From: Paramecium octaurelia
Taxonomy: Eukaryota; Ciliophora; Oligohymenophorea; Peniculida; Parameciidae
NCBI GenBank assembly: GCA_905182995.1
Contig: CAJJDP010000073.1
Location: 317,990 to 381,989 of the forward strand
Length of the DNA: 64,000 nt
Reading direction: 5' to 3'
Positions 49,096 to 61,389 of this stretch are shown here, piece after piece. The position numbers and the translations under genes were made by a program. The notes beneath the pieces are model-generated. The model was not told the origin of the DNA. It was given only the letters and a program-made list of their open reading frames with translations, and ran no database searches. Each line of letters opens with the position of its first letter. Within the stretch, counting starts at the first letter, position 1.

Positions 49096-50578
49096 TCAAT
49101 ACACCTTGAGTTTCAATAATTATTATGGAATCTCCTAAGAGGATTATTTAAAAACTTTGATGAGATCATCTTTGAGTTTGTAATTCAAATCTCTAGGTTC
49201 AATAAAGCTCAAAGCCTCTCCCTTCTTGCCAGCCCTACCAGTTCGGCCAATTCTGTGGATATAATCTTCAATATTTTCTGGGAAATCATAATTAATCTGC
49301 ATAAATATAGATAATAAAAATTACCACAATATCTACATCTGAAACATCCAATCCTCTTGAAGCTAAATTAGTTGTGATTAAACAATTAGCCCTTCCATTT
49401 CTAAACTCTTACATGATGTAATCTCTCTGATTCTATTTTAAATCTCCGTGTAAATATCGAGCATTGACTCCATGCTATGATAATTTATATTCAAGTTTTT
49501 ATGTGTCTATTTTCTTCTAACAAAACACCAAAACCTTTTTATCTTTTATTTGATTGAAGTACTCAATTAATTATTCGAACTTATTTCCACCAGACATTAT
49601 CACACTTTATGTGATGTTCTTATTCACAGACAATCCTCTCTCTCCTAATTGCAAAAAGATTGGATCTTGATTGCATAAATTATTTGCCAATCTCTGCACT
49701 TCTTATGGCCAAGTGGCACTGAAGAATAATGTTTATCTATCTTTTCTGACTTCTTTCAATACATCACGTATTTAATCTTCGAAACCCATATCCAACATTC
49801 TATCAGCCTCATCCAAAACTACTTAAGTAATTGATTTCAATGGTAATCCATCCTTGATAAAATCTAGTAATCTCCCTGGAGTGGCAATAATCACTTTGGG
49901 TGTTTCTGGTCTAGCAAACCTATTTGTTTTACCCAACAAACTCACATATTGATGAGGCTTCTGTATTCCTCCAAATAAACAACAGGTTTTTACAAAGGAA
50001 TCATATTGAGTCTAAATTTGCTATGCCAATTCTCTTGTTGGAGCCATAACCAATATTCTTGGACCAGTGATAGGTGGTTGAGCTTACATGTGCATTATTC
50101 CAGGTAAAGCATAAGCAAGTGTCTTACCTGATCCTGTTTCGGCTATTGCAATCACATCATGACCATCAAAGATCAATGGAATGATTGCTTATTGAATTGG
50201 AGATGGAGATGTTATGTTCTTTGCTTTCAAGGCTTCCTAAAGTTGTTCAGGTAGAAAATCAAAATTCTGAGCAATATTAAAAATTTTGCCATGAATCTTG
50301 TTTGCTTTGATGAAACCCATTACATCATTAGTAGGAGCTTCAGGTATCAATTGTAATTTTTTTACGATCTCACTTTATTATTCTTGCGATAACAATTCAC
50401 AATGTCTAGCGAATTCACCAAATGATATCTGAGATCTTGAATGATACGATCCATTGAATTAAGATCTTGATGAATGCTATCTAAACTTGTTTGAGTATGA
50501 GAAACTGTACAGGGAAGTTCTTAATCCCAATGGACTGAAGAATTAAATAAGTGCTTTTCTTAGTGAATTATTTATCAT
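49096..50578 (-). CDS. DEAD-box RNA helicase, possible mitochondrial targeting
   Basis: 484 residues after removing a 28-nt intron (49297-49324). ATP-dependent RNA unwinding. Motifs in order: Q-motif [18 protein letters not shown], Ia APTRELA, Ib [48 protein letters not shown]. The order and the [22 protein letters not shown] contexts resemble the DDX5/DBP2 group. The N-terminal about 60 residues are rich in Arg/Ser/Phe with almost no acidic residue ([20 protein letters not shown]), compatible with a mitochondrial presequence or just an RNA-binding tail. No Gly-rich extension at the C-terminus. Confidence 0.95.
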
Positions 50579-50934
50579 TAATATAATTTAATAAAATCTT
50601 CAAATCAGCTTTCTATTTGAAAATTTAAATTTAACCAAAATTATTCGAAATTTAAAATGTCTCTCAGTAAATATCTCCCATTACTTTTATTCTCCAAGAA
50701 TTTCTATTTTTATATATAATAATAATTCATATTTTTTAATTTGAATAAAAATTGAAGACTTCTGTCTTGGAATTAAGAAAGTACCCCTATATTAGAAATG
50801 CTATACATTATAGGTTTCGATTTCAAAATTATAAGTTTAGAAATTTATCATATTGATATTATTTTATCAGCATATATATTCAAAGATTTCATTAAATTTA
50901 TAAACTGAAATGCATAAAATATATAATCAAATTG
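50579..50934. other. Intergenic, no gene seen
   Basis: AT-rich spacer between two minus-strand genes, presumably holding the DEAD-box promoter. No open frame worth calling. Confidence 0.5.
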
Positions 50935-52923
50935 TCATTGTTAAAAATTAGGTTAATAATTCATTATTGAGGACTGCCTCTTTTAAATACTTATTGCAAA
51001 CACCGTATTTTTTTCTTATGCTTACTCGTTGATATCGGCATCATCATTAGATGTTAACTCCTAAGTATTCTTCGTAATTTTAAATAAATCAACTATTGTT
51101 TTATCTATAGCATTTATTAATTTCACATTGATTGGATTATCTAAACTATCAACTATTTCTTTAAAAGCATTTTGTGCCTCTGTAGCTCTCTCATAATCAC
51201 TCTTGATTGGTTTCAATATTGAGTAGTAACTCTCACTATTATTAAATTATTTTGATTTTGGATCTAATGGGATGGTTGGCTTTTAAAGATAATCAAAAAC
51301 TTTTATCTAGGATTCAGTTAATAAGATCATTTTTAATTTATCTATTTCTTACAGTTTCTTCATTATATATAAAATATTTATTTGCTGAATTACTTTTTCG
51401 ACAGAATATTCAATTTGTAAACTTTTATAATTATCAGAACTAGAAAACAATTTATTTAATAGTTTACTTAACAAAGTAGTGTATGAAATATTTATAATCA
51501 GTCCATTTCATCCTGAGTTTTTTTGAAATGGTTTGGAAATATTATTTAATTGAAAGTGATATAGCTTTCGTCAATTACTACCGAGCTTCTTCTTTTTATT
51601 TTGCGTCGACAGCCATTGAATCAATAACTTCAATTTGTTTCTTCTTTACCCTAATAGATTATAATCGTTAAAATGCTCTGTTTTTATTTTAAGTAACTAA
51701 TTATTCTTATCTAGAAGATTACTATTATTTTCTTGTCATTAATTCCTCTTCAGGTATGTTTGCAATCTATTCTTATAATTCCATAGTTATTTCTTTTCTA
51801 TTCTCTTATTCAAATTGAAATAATGAGTTCATAATTCTAACGTAATAAGATACGAGATTTATTGGTTTCTATATAAAAAAGGCCAAAGTAAAAAATACTT
51901 ACCAAAGTCCTCCCATTTAACTCAAAATAAATTGAATTTTGGTGTAACTTCTATAATATTGTTTTTCGATTTAATCTAATCTTATTAGAACATTCATTAT
52001 TAAATCACTCTCATTTAAATCAATCATTTCTGTGTGTCTCTTGTATCTTAAGCTTTTTTGAACTTAATAATCTTCTGAAATAAGACCTAGATCTGTAAAT
52101 ATTGTTATTGGTTCCAGATAGAATGTAATTTCTTTAAATATTTTACTGGAAATTGTGGTGAAAATATCTTCACCTTTTGAAAAATATGGTTCTTCTTCAT
52201 TTTTTACATCGATAACATAAGAGGACATCTAAAGAGAAAAATAATTCTATTCTAGTAATTATTTAATTTCATCTCTAGACCTACATTCCTTTGATTGTTT
52301 TGTTTGATTATTACACATTTTAAATTATAATTCAACAAAAGTAAAATTTTTAGCATCAAACGAACCTTCCAAATTTATTTCCTTTACTCTATTCCAATCT
52401 ATACAATAATTAGTTGGTAAATTTAAATGAGAAAAGTATTCCTCCAACTCGACCTGTCTGATAATTTCTTAAGAGCACGATGTAATTGGAAGATCTTAAG
52501 AAGTCCACTCCTCTACTTTCTAATTATCAACTCTAATAATTCAGAAAATTAATATACATTTTTGTAGTTTTACTTCTAACTTTTGCTTCTACAACATAGA
52601 CTGATTCATCTATATATGTTGTGTAATCCGGAGATTGGAAAGCAAAAGTTAAGGTGAAATTTTATTCTATGTATTTATATTGGTCTGGCTGTGAATGGAA
52701 AACCTCAGTAGTTAATGAATGAAGTTGGATTTTTTCTTTACGATAAATCATAGAGATTCATGACAAAAAGATAAAAGAAGAAGACAACCAATCCCAAAGT
52801 CAGGCAAGCCCCAAATAAGGTTTTGTGTCCCTCTTCTTATTTTATTAGTAGTTGCACGGGCTACGAAAATATATCTATTTTTTTAAGGCTTTTTAGAGTC
52901 TTTTTCTATAAATTAATAAGCAT
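50935..52923 (-). CDS. Ciliate-type membrane protein with large lumenal/extracellular region
   Basis: Start MLINLQKKTLKSLKKIDIFS, followed by HKTLFGACLTLGLVVFFFYL, a first membrane span. This N-terminal pattern (DIFSQPVQ..., KTLFGACL) recurs in many ciliate membrane proteins. A long beta-rich segment follows (QNFTLTFAFQSPDY, EITFYLEPITIF), then YTKIQFILSQMGGLWQVFFT, a second hydrophobic region, and a charged Gln-rich tail. Introns of 25 nt (donor GTATATTAAT, near residue 110) and 28 nt (GTAAACTATT, near the C-terminus) join frames well. One junction near 52740 remains unresolved and may reflect a base error. Function is unknown, with location in plasma or vacuolar membrane likely. Confidence 0.7.
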
Positions 52924-53759
52924 CCTTAAAATATTAATTAATTAATTTAAATTGAACTATTTCAATCTTATGGATATGTTGAATTGGAATTATAATTGCA
53001 TCATTTTATGAATAATATATATTTATTTTCATTCAAAGATTTGGCACACTTCCCTATCAACAATAAAAAATTAATTATGAAAGATTTCAAAAATAGGAAA
53101 GAACAAGATTTGAGGGTTTTCAATTTGAGTATTCAATTAAGAATATCAAATTTAAATTCCAGTAATAATTTATCCCTAACTCTTATATATAATCTATATA
53201 ATGGAAATCATGTACTTATAATAAATTTAAGTTTTAATGCATCCAAAATAATCCCAAGCAAAATTGATTAGAATTTTCTATTTCTTAAACACAATTCAAA
53301 ATTGAAATTGGTGCTTTTTAAATAAATTAATTAATAAATTAATTCTTTGTATATTCATAAGATATTCTAAAAAATTATTTCTAAAGGCATCTATACATAA
53401 TTACTTATTTAGTAAGTATAATTCTGCTTTTTACTAATGAATTTATTTTAATTGATTAGAATTTGAACTACAAAAAAATGAGAATATAAATAAAGTTTTT
53501 ACCAAAATTTATCTGTTGAGATTTTATTCTATGCTATTTTAATGCTTATAAGATTTAAAAGCTATTATAAGAGCAAAGATAATATTTTACGTCGTAATTA
53601 ATTTATAACAACGATTATTTATAATATTTAATATCAGAATTAAATGAGGTTGATAATAAGCAACAAGACAAATAGAATGAAAAAATATTTAAGAAATGCT
53701 AATTTGAATATTATGAGTTTGCCAGCATTGAATAATGTACTATTAATAATATAATTGAA
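52924..53759. other. Intergenic region with one uncertain open frame
   Basis: A 91-codon plus-strand frame (52996-53271, MHHFMNNIYLFSFKDLAHFP) has low-complexity Asn/Leu/Ile composition that AT-rich DNA gives by chance. I do not call it. Nothing else is visible. Confidence 0.45.
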
Positions 53760-54187
53760 TCACTCCTTTAAAGCAAACTTTCTCAAAGGGAAATTGTTTA
53801 ATCTTTTCCATTATCTCACTGTCTTTTAAGCTATAAATATATTGAGCCAAACATTACCTTTCTCACTTCTTGTTAATCTTTATCTGATTGCTCTGGTTTT
53901 TTTTCCTCTGAGATCAACTGGAAGATTTGAAGCATGCTTTGTAGTTGATTTAACTTGATTTCTTCTTTATTCATTGATCACTGTTAAGTATTTTGCAATT
54001 CTCTTTCTAACAAGCTGATTTATAGTAATTAAGGTCTTACTCCAATTCTGCCAAGTTTTTAAGCATTACCTGCTGAAACTTTGACTGTTCTCAATTGAAT
54101 GAGCTCACCCTTGAGTTTTTCTAAATCCTTTAGGAGATCTTCTGGCTTTTATTCTCTGAGCTTTCTAACTTTGAACTTTTGGGACAT
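53760..54187 (-). CDS. RPL35: 60S ribosomal protein L35 (uL29)
   Basis: 124 residues after removing introns at 53831-53857 (27 nt) and 54015-54040 (26 nt); the eukaryotic protein is 123. MSQKFKVRKLREQKPEDLLK, LEKLKGELIQLRTVKVSAGN, IGLVRKRIAKYLTVINEQRR, LPVDLRGKKTRAIRQRLTRS and the C-terminal QWKRLNNFPLRKFALKE all match uL29. It sits at the peptide exit of the large subunit near the signal-recognition-particle site. Its ATG is only 32 bp from the start of the divergent MGNC gene, so both share a very small promoter region. Confidence 0.97.
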
Positions 54188-54219
54188 ATTTTAAAAAAGG
54201 ATTTAATTTTTTATTAAAT

Positions 54220-54815
54220 ATGGGGAATTGTTTCAATTATGAAGAAACCCATAATTCAAGTGTAAAACAATAAAGAACATTCAAAGCGGGATTAGTTACC
54301 ATTTGCAAGGTACATTTGGAGGGAAGATTTAGATTAATGAAGTGTTTAAGCTATTGAGAGAATGGTAGATTTAATATCCAGCTCTAAGAATAGGTAGATA
54401 TATATAATAAATCAAGGTTATAGGTCCATTTAAATATAATAAGGATCATGCTTATTTTCATAGTTAAAATTGGGATAATATTGCTAATATTAAGACTTAT
54501 GTCACTTCCTTTTTAGGAATTAATTATCTTCAAATTAGGCAACAAAATATGCATTAATTCTTAAAGAAATTCTAGAAACGCCTTAATCTTAAGTACATAA
54601 AAATTGAATAGTGTTTTCTACAAATAATCAAGAATTTTGATTAAGTATTAACACATGCTAAAAATTTCATTTTAATATAATTGATCAAACTTTTTTTAAT
54701 CATCAAATAGTTTTAACTATCTTAACTGGATGTATTAAATTTAAATAATAAAGAATTGAGATTTATTATTGAATTCTAATTATTTATTATCTTGTAGGAT
54801 TAAATTCGATTTTGA
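54220..54815 (+). CDS. Hypothetical protein starting MGNC
   Basis: 190 residues after removing a 23-nt intron (54310-54332), which joins two frames cleanly. It begins MGNCFNYEETHNSSVKQQ: a Gly at position 2 with a following Cys is a classical myristoylation/palmitoylation signal. Residues about 35-140 are mixed with clear order (NEVFKLLREWQIQYPALRIG, IKVIGPFKYNKDHAYFHSQ). The C-terminal 50 residues are AT-driven Leu/Ile/Asn-rich, so the gene may end earlier through an unseen intron. No domain recognised. Likely a membrane-attached protein. Confidence 0.6.
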
Positions 54816-54990
54816 ATTATTATGATTTTTATACTAATTAGTCTAATAAAATTAATTTATATTTTTTGGATGATTATTGTGTATTGATATATTTAAATAA
54901 TACTTCTAAGCTTCTCTAAGTAGATTGGTTGAATAAGAATATGAGAAAATTTAAATGATAATAAAATAACCCATATTACAATGTTAAAAG

Positions 54991-55443
54991 TCACTTCTAA
55001 ATCTAGATTGATTTTTATGAATGAAATAATTTTTTATTTGTTTGAAGAATTGGCATCTCTTCAATTGAACAATCCTCAGGGATATCCTCGCATTACTATT
55101 AAGGTGTTGTACTTTCACGTAACACTTTTCTAGTTTTCTCAATAATTAACTGGGATGATTTTAGTCGAATTACTGGCTCATTACGCTTTTCTATGTATCC
55201 GATTAAGTAGTTTTATAATGTTGCAATTATATATGGTTTGTGCTTATGAATAGATTTTTGAAATAAAATATTAGAGACGTCTTAATTTTCAAATTATTGA
55301 ATTTCCATTTGACCTCCAGGATGCAGTGAGATGAAATCGGTCAGATCATAAATTGCCTTCTTGTAAACGAACAATGACAGCTGATTTCTTTTAGCATAAA
55401 ATTACATCTCCTGTATATCATTAAAATATAAAAGTTGATTCAT
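54991..55443 (-). CDS. Cytochrome-b5-like heme-binding protein
   Basis: 150 residues, intronless. Residues about 25-85 fit a cytochrome b5 fold: VYKKAIYDLTDFISLHPGG supplies the first axial His (H41 in HPGG). The second axial ligand is expected about 24 residues on, where KSIHKHK offers H66 or H68. The usual H-S/D-x-A context at this second site is altered. A Ser/Arg-rich helical tail and an acidic end follow, with no membrane anchor. Likely a soluble electron carrier or a b5 domain used for heme or sterol binding. Whether heme binds depends on the second His. Confidence 0.75.
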
Positions 55444-56715
55444 ATTATTTATCATTTCTAAATATCAATAAAACCATTTAGATTTATTTCATATCTCAAT
55501 ATATACCAAAAATATTTATCATAAAAATTGATACTTGATTACTGTTAACTAAATGCAAGTCAACTTAAGGCATCTCATACTTTGTAAGGATCAATATTGT
55601 AAAATACATCTAATATAGTTAAATTCATTTTTAATAGGATTATTAATACTTCTGTCTTATTAAATGATAATTGTTTAATAATATACTACAAGTTATATTT
55701 AAAATTAAAATCCTAATTCAGATTTTCTAAAATAATAAATTTTTGTATTTATTCCAACTATTTAGTTTATCATATTAAAAATTTTGAGATCCTTATAAAA
55801 TTAGCAAAAATCTAAAAAATAATTATTTGAGAATTAAGTTAATGAGACATAATATTATAATTTTGGACTTAAAATATTTATGTTAATTAATTAATAATTA
55901 TGCTTTATATTTTATTTATAATCCAATACAATGATATATCTAAAATAAAATAAATATACACTCTTTATTCAAACTCTCCTATAAATAGATTTTACAATCC
56001 AAATTGAAGTAAGCTATAAGACTGAAATCTATAATTAAATTTATAATATTAATAATTAGTCGAGACTATTAAACTAATTTAATTGTGACAATATCATTGC
56101 CTTATAATGTGGATCATAAAAGGTTATGATTAATTTAGACATTTTAGCGAGAATTTGTATAATAATTTATTAATTTAAGAAAATTGCAGAAAACATTAAA
56201 TAATTTTTCAGAAGCTAATGCGAATACACATTGATTTATCTTTCAAGGCTAGAAAAGTGAGGAATTTATGAACAAATCCAAGATCTTTAAAGTAAGGGAA
56301 TACTTTGGTTTAAATTCATCCTCTAGCATAATATATTAGAACTGAACCTCAATTAAAGGAGTTTAAGATTATAATTTCCAAATTTAATCTGTATGATTTC
56401 GAGATAATTTTGTAAAATATACTTATTGGTCAATACTTTAGTAAGCTTATCTAAAAGTTGGGCTAAAAATTGAATTATATCTATTTATAGTATATCTGGA
56501 ATTTAACTGGGTTTTTGATTTTAAGTTGAGTAATTTAGTTAAAATTGTACAATATTCCCAATTATAATAATTACTAATATATTACTTCATTGTTTTTAGT
56601 GTCTAAAAAGTTGCAAAATCAGCACTTTCACATATAAATTTATTTTATGTAAGGAAATATAAAATAAGAATGGATTTTACTCTATAAATGTTTTTTAATC
56701 ATTTCTTAATCTAAT
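55444..56715. other. Long intergenic region
   Basis: About 1.3 kb of very AT-rich sequence with frequent TGA on both strands. I found no gene, tRNA or repeat with confidence. Confidence 0.5.
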
Positions 56716-56982
56716 TCAAAATATTTGGCAGGCAACATAATTTTTATGTTTAACAATATCTCTCAATTCCACTTCGCTCAAAGTACTTCTAGCGCTATGC
56801 CTGATTTCATTAGCAAATTAGGCACTCTTTCTAACTGAAGTATTTTAATTGAATTCCTATTTCAACTAGTCAATGTTTTCATTCGAATTAGTAGCATTTT
56901 GTATTTAAGATGAAAAGAGAGCTTCATATTTTCTAAAATAAAGTTAAAAAATACGGTGTTAAAGGTGTCGGTATTGGTTCAT
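56716..56982 (-). CDS. Small hypothetical protein (88 aa)
   Basis: One uninterrupted frame from ATG at 56982 to TGA, too small for an obvious track entry but with protein-like composition: MNQYRHLQHRIFQLYFRKYE, then SSQIQNATNSNENIDQLKQE, RKSAQFANEIRHSARSTLSE and VELRDIVKHKNYVACQIF. Basic N-terminus, amphipathic helices in the middle. A last short exon after the TGA is possible. No family recognised. Confidence 0.55.
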
Positions 56983-57269
56983 AAACTGGATTTGAACTAT
57001 TAAAATAGGAAATATTTTTACAAAGACTAATAATTATTCATAATATTATAATATTTATTATTTAAGTGAATCTGAAATTATGAAATTTTACTATAAGTAT
57101 TTCAGTATCTTCAAAGGAATTCGAATAATGAGATTAATTATATAAGTGTAATTTGATAAACAACCTCATTTGATGAATATATGAAGTTCTTAATATAATT
57201 TCATAATTATACTAAAATTTGGTAAGTATTATTTTTATATAATTAAAATATGTTAATGTACAAATAAAA

Positions 57270-58733
57270 TCAGTCAGTATCGCATTGCGATTCCAAGTTT
57301 TACTTCGTATCATGAAGGTTATCCACTTATTGTCTTTTCAGCTTTTCATTTATAGAATATGAAATAAAATTGCCAAACAACCCTATTCCAAACATGATTA
57401 TCAAAGTAACAATCGAAGTGAGCTCAGTGCCAATCTAAATATTCTTAAATTATTTACTTGAAGTATAAGAATTTCAGGGATAGCTTATAGGAAGTTGAAT
57501 CCATTTCCAACCAATCCTAAATATGCTATAGTAGACGTTTCGCTTACTGGGAAGCTGATTTCACATGAAAATTCGAATGTCAATGCTAAAATACTCGAAC
57601 AAAGACAAACAAAGAAATAGCAAATGTAAAATAGCCAATGTGCTTTGATAACTAAACTCAATATGAGGAATCCATAGAAAAAGGTAGTTGAGGCATTGCA
57701 GATTTGCAATACTATTTTGTATTTGCCTAGCTTCTTCACAAAGGATCCTACAACAACATCTCCAATCAACCCTGCAATCACTCCGACTAAAATAACATTA
57801 GAAATTTATTCCAAATTATATCCAAAAGGTTTAACAACAAACTCCATTTGCACTGTGAGCAACAAGACCGGACCCAATATCAATGAGAATGCAAATGCCA
57901 ATTTCAAATAATCAGGATTCTTTATCAACATCCTGGCAGCTTTAGTGTAATTCTCTCTCACGCATTACTATAATAAGGTAATTTATGATTTTGTACTTCA
58001 GATGCACTATAGGAAGGCGGATGTTTGGGCTTAGCCTTAAAGAAAAATAAAGCTGGGACTGTTGTAATAAACATTATCCCTGAGAGAAAGGCCATCAATT
58101 AAAAGACGTAGGTTCTGCCTTAGGAATAATCGTTTAAGGCATCTAGTTCGACATCGTAGTCACCAAATATGAACAGGGGGATCTTTATGGAGATCCCTGT
58201 GCTTGAATTGAAAAGAAGAGCAATGATAACCATAATGATAATCCTGTTCTTTGGATAAAACCAATTGGCTGTGAATTTAGATGCCGATATCAAACGGAAT
58301 GGGAATCCAACCAAAGATACCAATTCGCCCAAGTAGAGCCACCAGAATGAGTAATTGACCAACAATGCCATTAATGATCCAATAAATGTGAGAAGGCAAC
58401 CTGATTATTTTTATGCCATATATACCTAATTTGATATTATATTATATTCCGTATTTTTCGCTTAAAATATTCCCTGGGATAATCATAATTGCTGAGAATA
58501 GGGTAAAGCTCACACTCAACAATTAGAGCCACCTAAGTTCTCTATCATAAGTCTTACGTTTAGGAAACTCCATATATAGTTGAAATTTCTTTTGTGATTG
58601 GAGATAACGAAAATCCAAACATGATATTAGAAACCAAAGCTCCCAAAAACAGTATTAATTAGAAATATCGACTGGTTGATTCATAATATACATCAGGGCT
58701 GTCTTAGTCTAAAGAGTTGTCTAATAATTTCAT
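57270..58733 (-). CDS. MFS transporter, FLVCR/SLC49-like
   Basis: 453 residues after removing introns at 57435-57457 (23), 57968-57996 (29), 58401-58425 (25) and 58533-58557 (25 nt). Twelve hydrophobic segments with an MFS arrangement: GALVSNIMFGFSLSPITKEI, TLFSAIMIIPGNILSEKYGI, the SLVGFPFRLISASKFTANWF segment after TM4 (FLVCR-type proteins have a P..I...WF here), a central cytoplasmic loop with KAKPKHPPSYS, then GVIAGLIGDVVVGSFVKKLG and CEISFPVSETSTIAYLGLVG. SLC49 family members carry heme, choline or other small solutes. The actual substrate is unknown. All 12 TMs seem intact. Confidence 0.88.
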
Positions 58734-58802
58734 CACTATTATAATTTAATTATTATTGTGATTACGCATTGCTCAGAACTATCCGAAATTTTAATACACG
58801 TT

Positions 58803-59439
58803 TCAAAAGTTAATTTATGAATAAAAATAATCACAATGATCTTTGAACATAGTTTGTAACTCTTTGTAGCCTGGTTGATCATATAATTATTGCATCTCCT
58901 CCTAAGTGGCTAATCCAAGAATGCAGCAATTAGTTGTGGGTTCGTATTTCTCATGTGACTCATCAATCGTAATAGCAACATCTACATAATTCTATTAAGT
59001 GAAGTCACAATAAACAACTTATTATTTCTTATTAAAGTTAAGATTATAATTACATTGTAAATCGCGTCATTATTTTCATAAACTTTTAGATAGCTAAATC
59101 GATCGATATACAATTAATGCAAAACTGATACTAATATTTTAATGGCCTCTTTGTGATTAGGGATCTTAACATATTATGAATACCATTCGTGAATCAATAG
59201 CACCCTTTGAACAATTACCTACATGTATACATAATCCATTTGAATCATTTTGCTGACTTCGGCATTTATTGCTCTCTAAATACATGATGTTATTACCCTA
59301 TAGTCACACTTGGTCTCAATAGTACTCGATCACTTACAAACTTGGGATGTCCTGGCAAGAGGAATCCCCCTTAAGATGAGATTCTCTTTACAAATTGTTT
59401 ATGTTCATCAGTCAAGGAGTTCTTAGTCAAAAATGACAT
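58803..59439 (-). CDS. Hypothetical protein (193 aa)
   Basis: After removing introns at 59028-59053 (26 nt) and 59309-59337 (29 nt) the frame gives 193 residues: MSFLTKNSLTDEHKQFVKRI, GGFLLPGHPKF, AEVSKMIQMDYVYMQVIVQR, LLIHEWYSQYVKIPNHKEAI, then YVDVAITIDESHEKYEPTT and NYFYSQINF-like end. Globular, no membrane span, helix then beta-rich halves. I do not recognise a family. The consistent frame across both introns supports a real gene. Confidence 0.72.
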
Positions 59440-59503
59440 TTTCTTAAATAACACTGTCAGTATTTAAAACACTATAGTAGATTTCAATTCGATATCCTTA
59501 TTA

Positions 59504-60484
59504 TCAAAGATATTCCAATTCTTAGTAAAATATCTATTTTTATTGCATTCCACAACAAACAATATGAATACTTCTTTGTGGTTCTATCTAAATTTTATAT
59601 TGAATTACAAATTCATGATCAAATTTTTCTATCAATTGCGATGCTTCATTTTAATAGTATTATCGTCTTCGATCTAACCACACTCTTCTTAAATACTTCT
59701 ATAAACCCAACCCTATCCGTATATACCAAAAGGCTCCACAAAGCTTTCTTCTCAATTAAAGTTTCTACTCCTCTGTAAATTCCTTAGGCTTTTTAGATTT
59801 TATCTTAGCTGATGATCTCGTAAATTTGCTCACATAACTATCATGCAGAGATCCCTTACTTGTTTTATTTTTTTATGACAAATCACGAGTTTAATCCTTA
59901 CTTTTATCCCTTTGCGAACGACTTCTGATCGTTGCTTGTCTATCATTGTAATCCTCTGAATAATCACTATAGATTGAGTCTTTTCTACTGTGATGACTAT
60001 CTTGCTCGCCTTTTTATAAGATCTTCAGAACCAATTTTTTATAAGGATCAGCCTTCTTTTTTGGTGCTTGATTCTATGATTGTTAATACATCAAAGGTTA
60101 AGGCATGTGAAAATAAGGATTCATGTACATGTAAGGAGGCATCATTTGTTATATTTGAGGCTAATGAGGAACAGGGTAATATTGAGGTATTATAAAAGGA
60201 TTTTAAACTTGATTAGCTTTAGGACCATTTTCAATGTTGTTTACTTATCTCCTAAGAGTCTTCACTTCCTCCAAAAGTTCCAATGTAAACTAATCCTGTT
60301 CAAATTTAGGCATCTTGTTATATCTTGGCTTATAGGATTCAGTTTTAGATTCCTTGACTAAAGTTACTAGTTATTGCAATGCGTCCTTTTGTTCATCCAG
60401 TTTCTTTTTCAGTTCTTGTATTTATCTCTGGTCTCTAAAGCTTTTATTGTCCACATCTGGCAGGCGATTTGCTAACTTAGACAT
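59504..60484 (-). CDS. Hypothetical coiled-coil/Pro-Gln-rich basic protein
   Basis: 326 residues, no intron needed. N-terminal coiled coil (QIQELKKKLDEQKDALQQLV, LELLEEVKTLRRQVNNIEN), then a Pro/Met/Tyr/Gln-rich stretch (PHQPQIQQMMPPYMYMNPYF), a Ser/Arg/Asp-rich charged region (SIYSDYSEDYNDRQATIRSR) and a basic C-terminal part (EFTEEQKLQLRRKLCGAFWY, RRVWLDRRRQYY). No domain known. The Arg/Ser-rich composition with a coiled coil is common in cytoskeletal or RNA-associated ciliate proteins. That is only a hint. Confidence 0.75.
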
Positions 60485-61389
60485 TGTAAATATATTTAAA
60501 AAATAATACTATAAAAATCAGATTGATTTTTATCATAGTTAACTGAGAGAGACCAAGACTCGAACAACTTAGAATTAAATACTTTTTGATACCTAGTATT
60601 GTATAATAAATTTTAGTTTTATCTAATGCATGAGCGTTATTAAATTGAAAGTCTTTTTTCTGTAATTACACACTTCATATTTTCAAGAAAAATTATTTAT
60701 CTTTAATGATTAACTAGATACTTAGTAAGTATATCTCTACTTTATAGATGAATTCCAAGTTTTAGTTTTAGAGTGAGATTAGAAATATTACAATTTATAA
60801 TTTTGCTATTTAAAATTATTTGAATGCAGTTATATTCCAAAATATTATCAGATTTGCAAATGTTTAATTTATCTAAATAATTGCAGTTTGTAAAGTAGGT
60901 GTTCTTTTGAATGGTAATCTAAAGAATGAATGATATTAATAAATTACAAAAGCTATGAATTTTATCAGATTTGTTGAAATACTTAGAGAAATTGTATACA
61001 GTATTATCCATTATCTTGGAATATATAGTTCTATAAGAAGAATACAAATTAAGTAGCGTAAACCTAGTTTCAACAAAAAATAATTATTTTGAAAATATAC
61101 TGTTTAACCTCAAAATAGCTAGAGTAATACAATAGAGATAATAAACTTGAATAATTTAAAATTACTTAAAGTACTAATTAAAATTCGGGAGTATTTAAAA
61201 ATGGAGCAGTTTGAAAATATAATCAAACTTTAAAAAGTAATAGTTAGTGAAGATCATTGATAAATATTGAAAGAATTAGTTATTGTATTGAAATGAATGA
61301 AGGTGACAAAATTAGATTTTAAAGCCAAAGAATAGAAAAATCTAAAGATAAAGTTTGATTTATTTAATTCATAATAAATTTTATTTACT
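60485..61389. other. Divergent region with possible 5' exons of the pseudokinase gene
   Basis: AT-rich. From about 61081 a frame in phase with the pseudokinase ATG at 61390 is open except for TGAs near 61258 and 61294. Both can be removed by 27-nt and 24-nt GT-AG introns. This would add MEQFENIIKLQKVIV (ATG at 61201) and further residues. It may therefore be the true 5' end. Confidence 0.4.

Noticed and set aside
52996..53271. 91-codon plus-strand frame
   Set aside because: Low-complexity Asn/Leu/Ile composition, no domain, in an AT-rich spacer. Likely chance.
60545..60585. tRNA-like T-loop (reads TTCGAGTC on the minus strand)
   Set aside because: The flanking bases do not pair into a T-stem or an acceptor stem, so it is not a tRNA.
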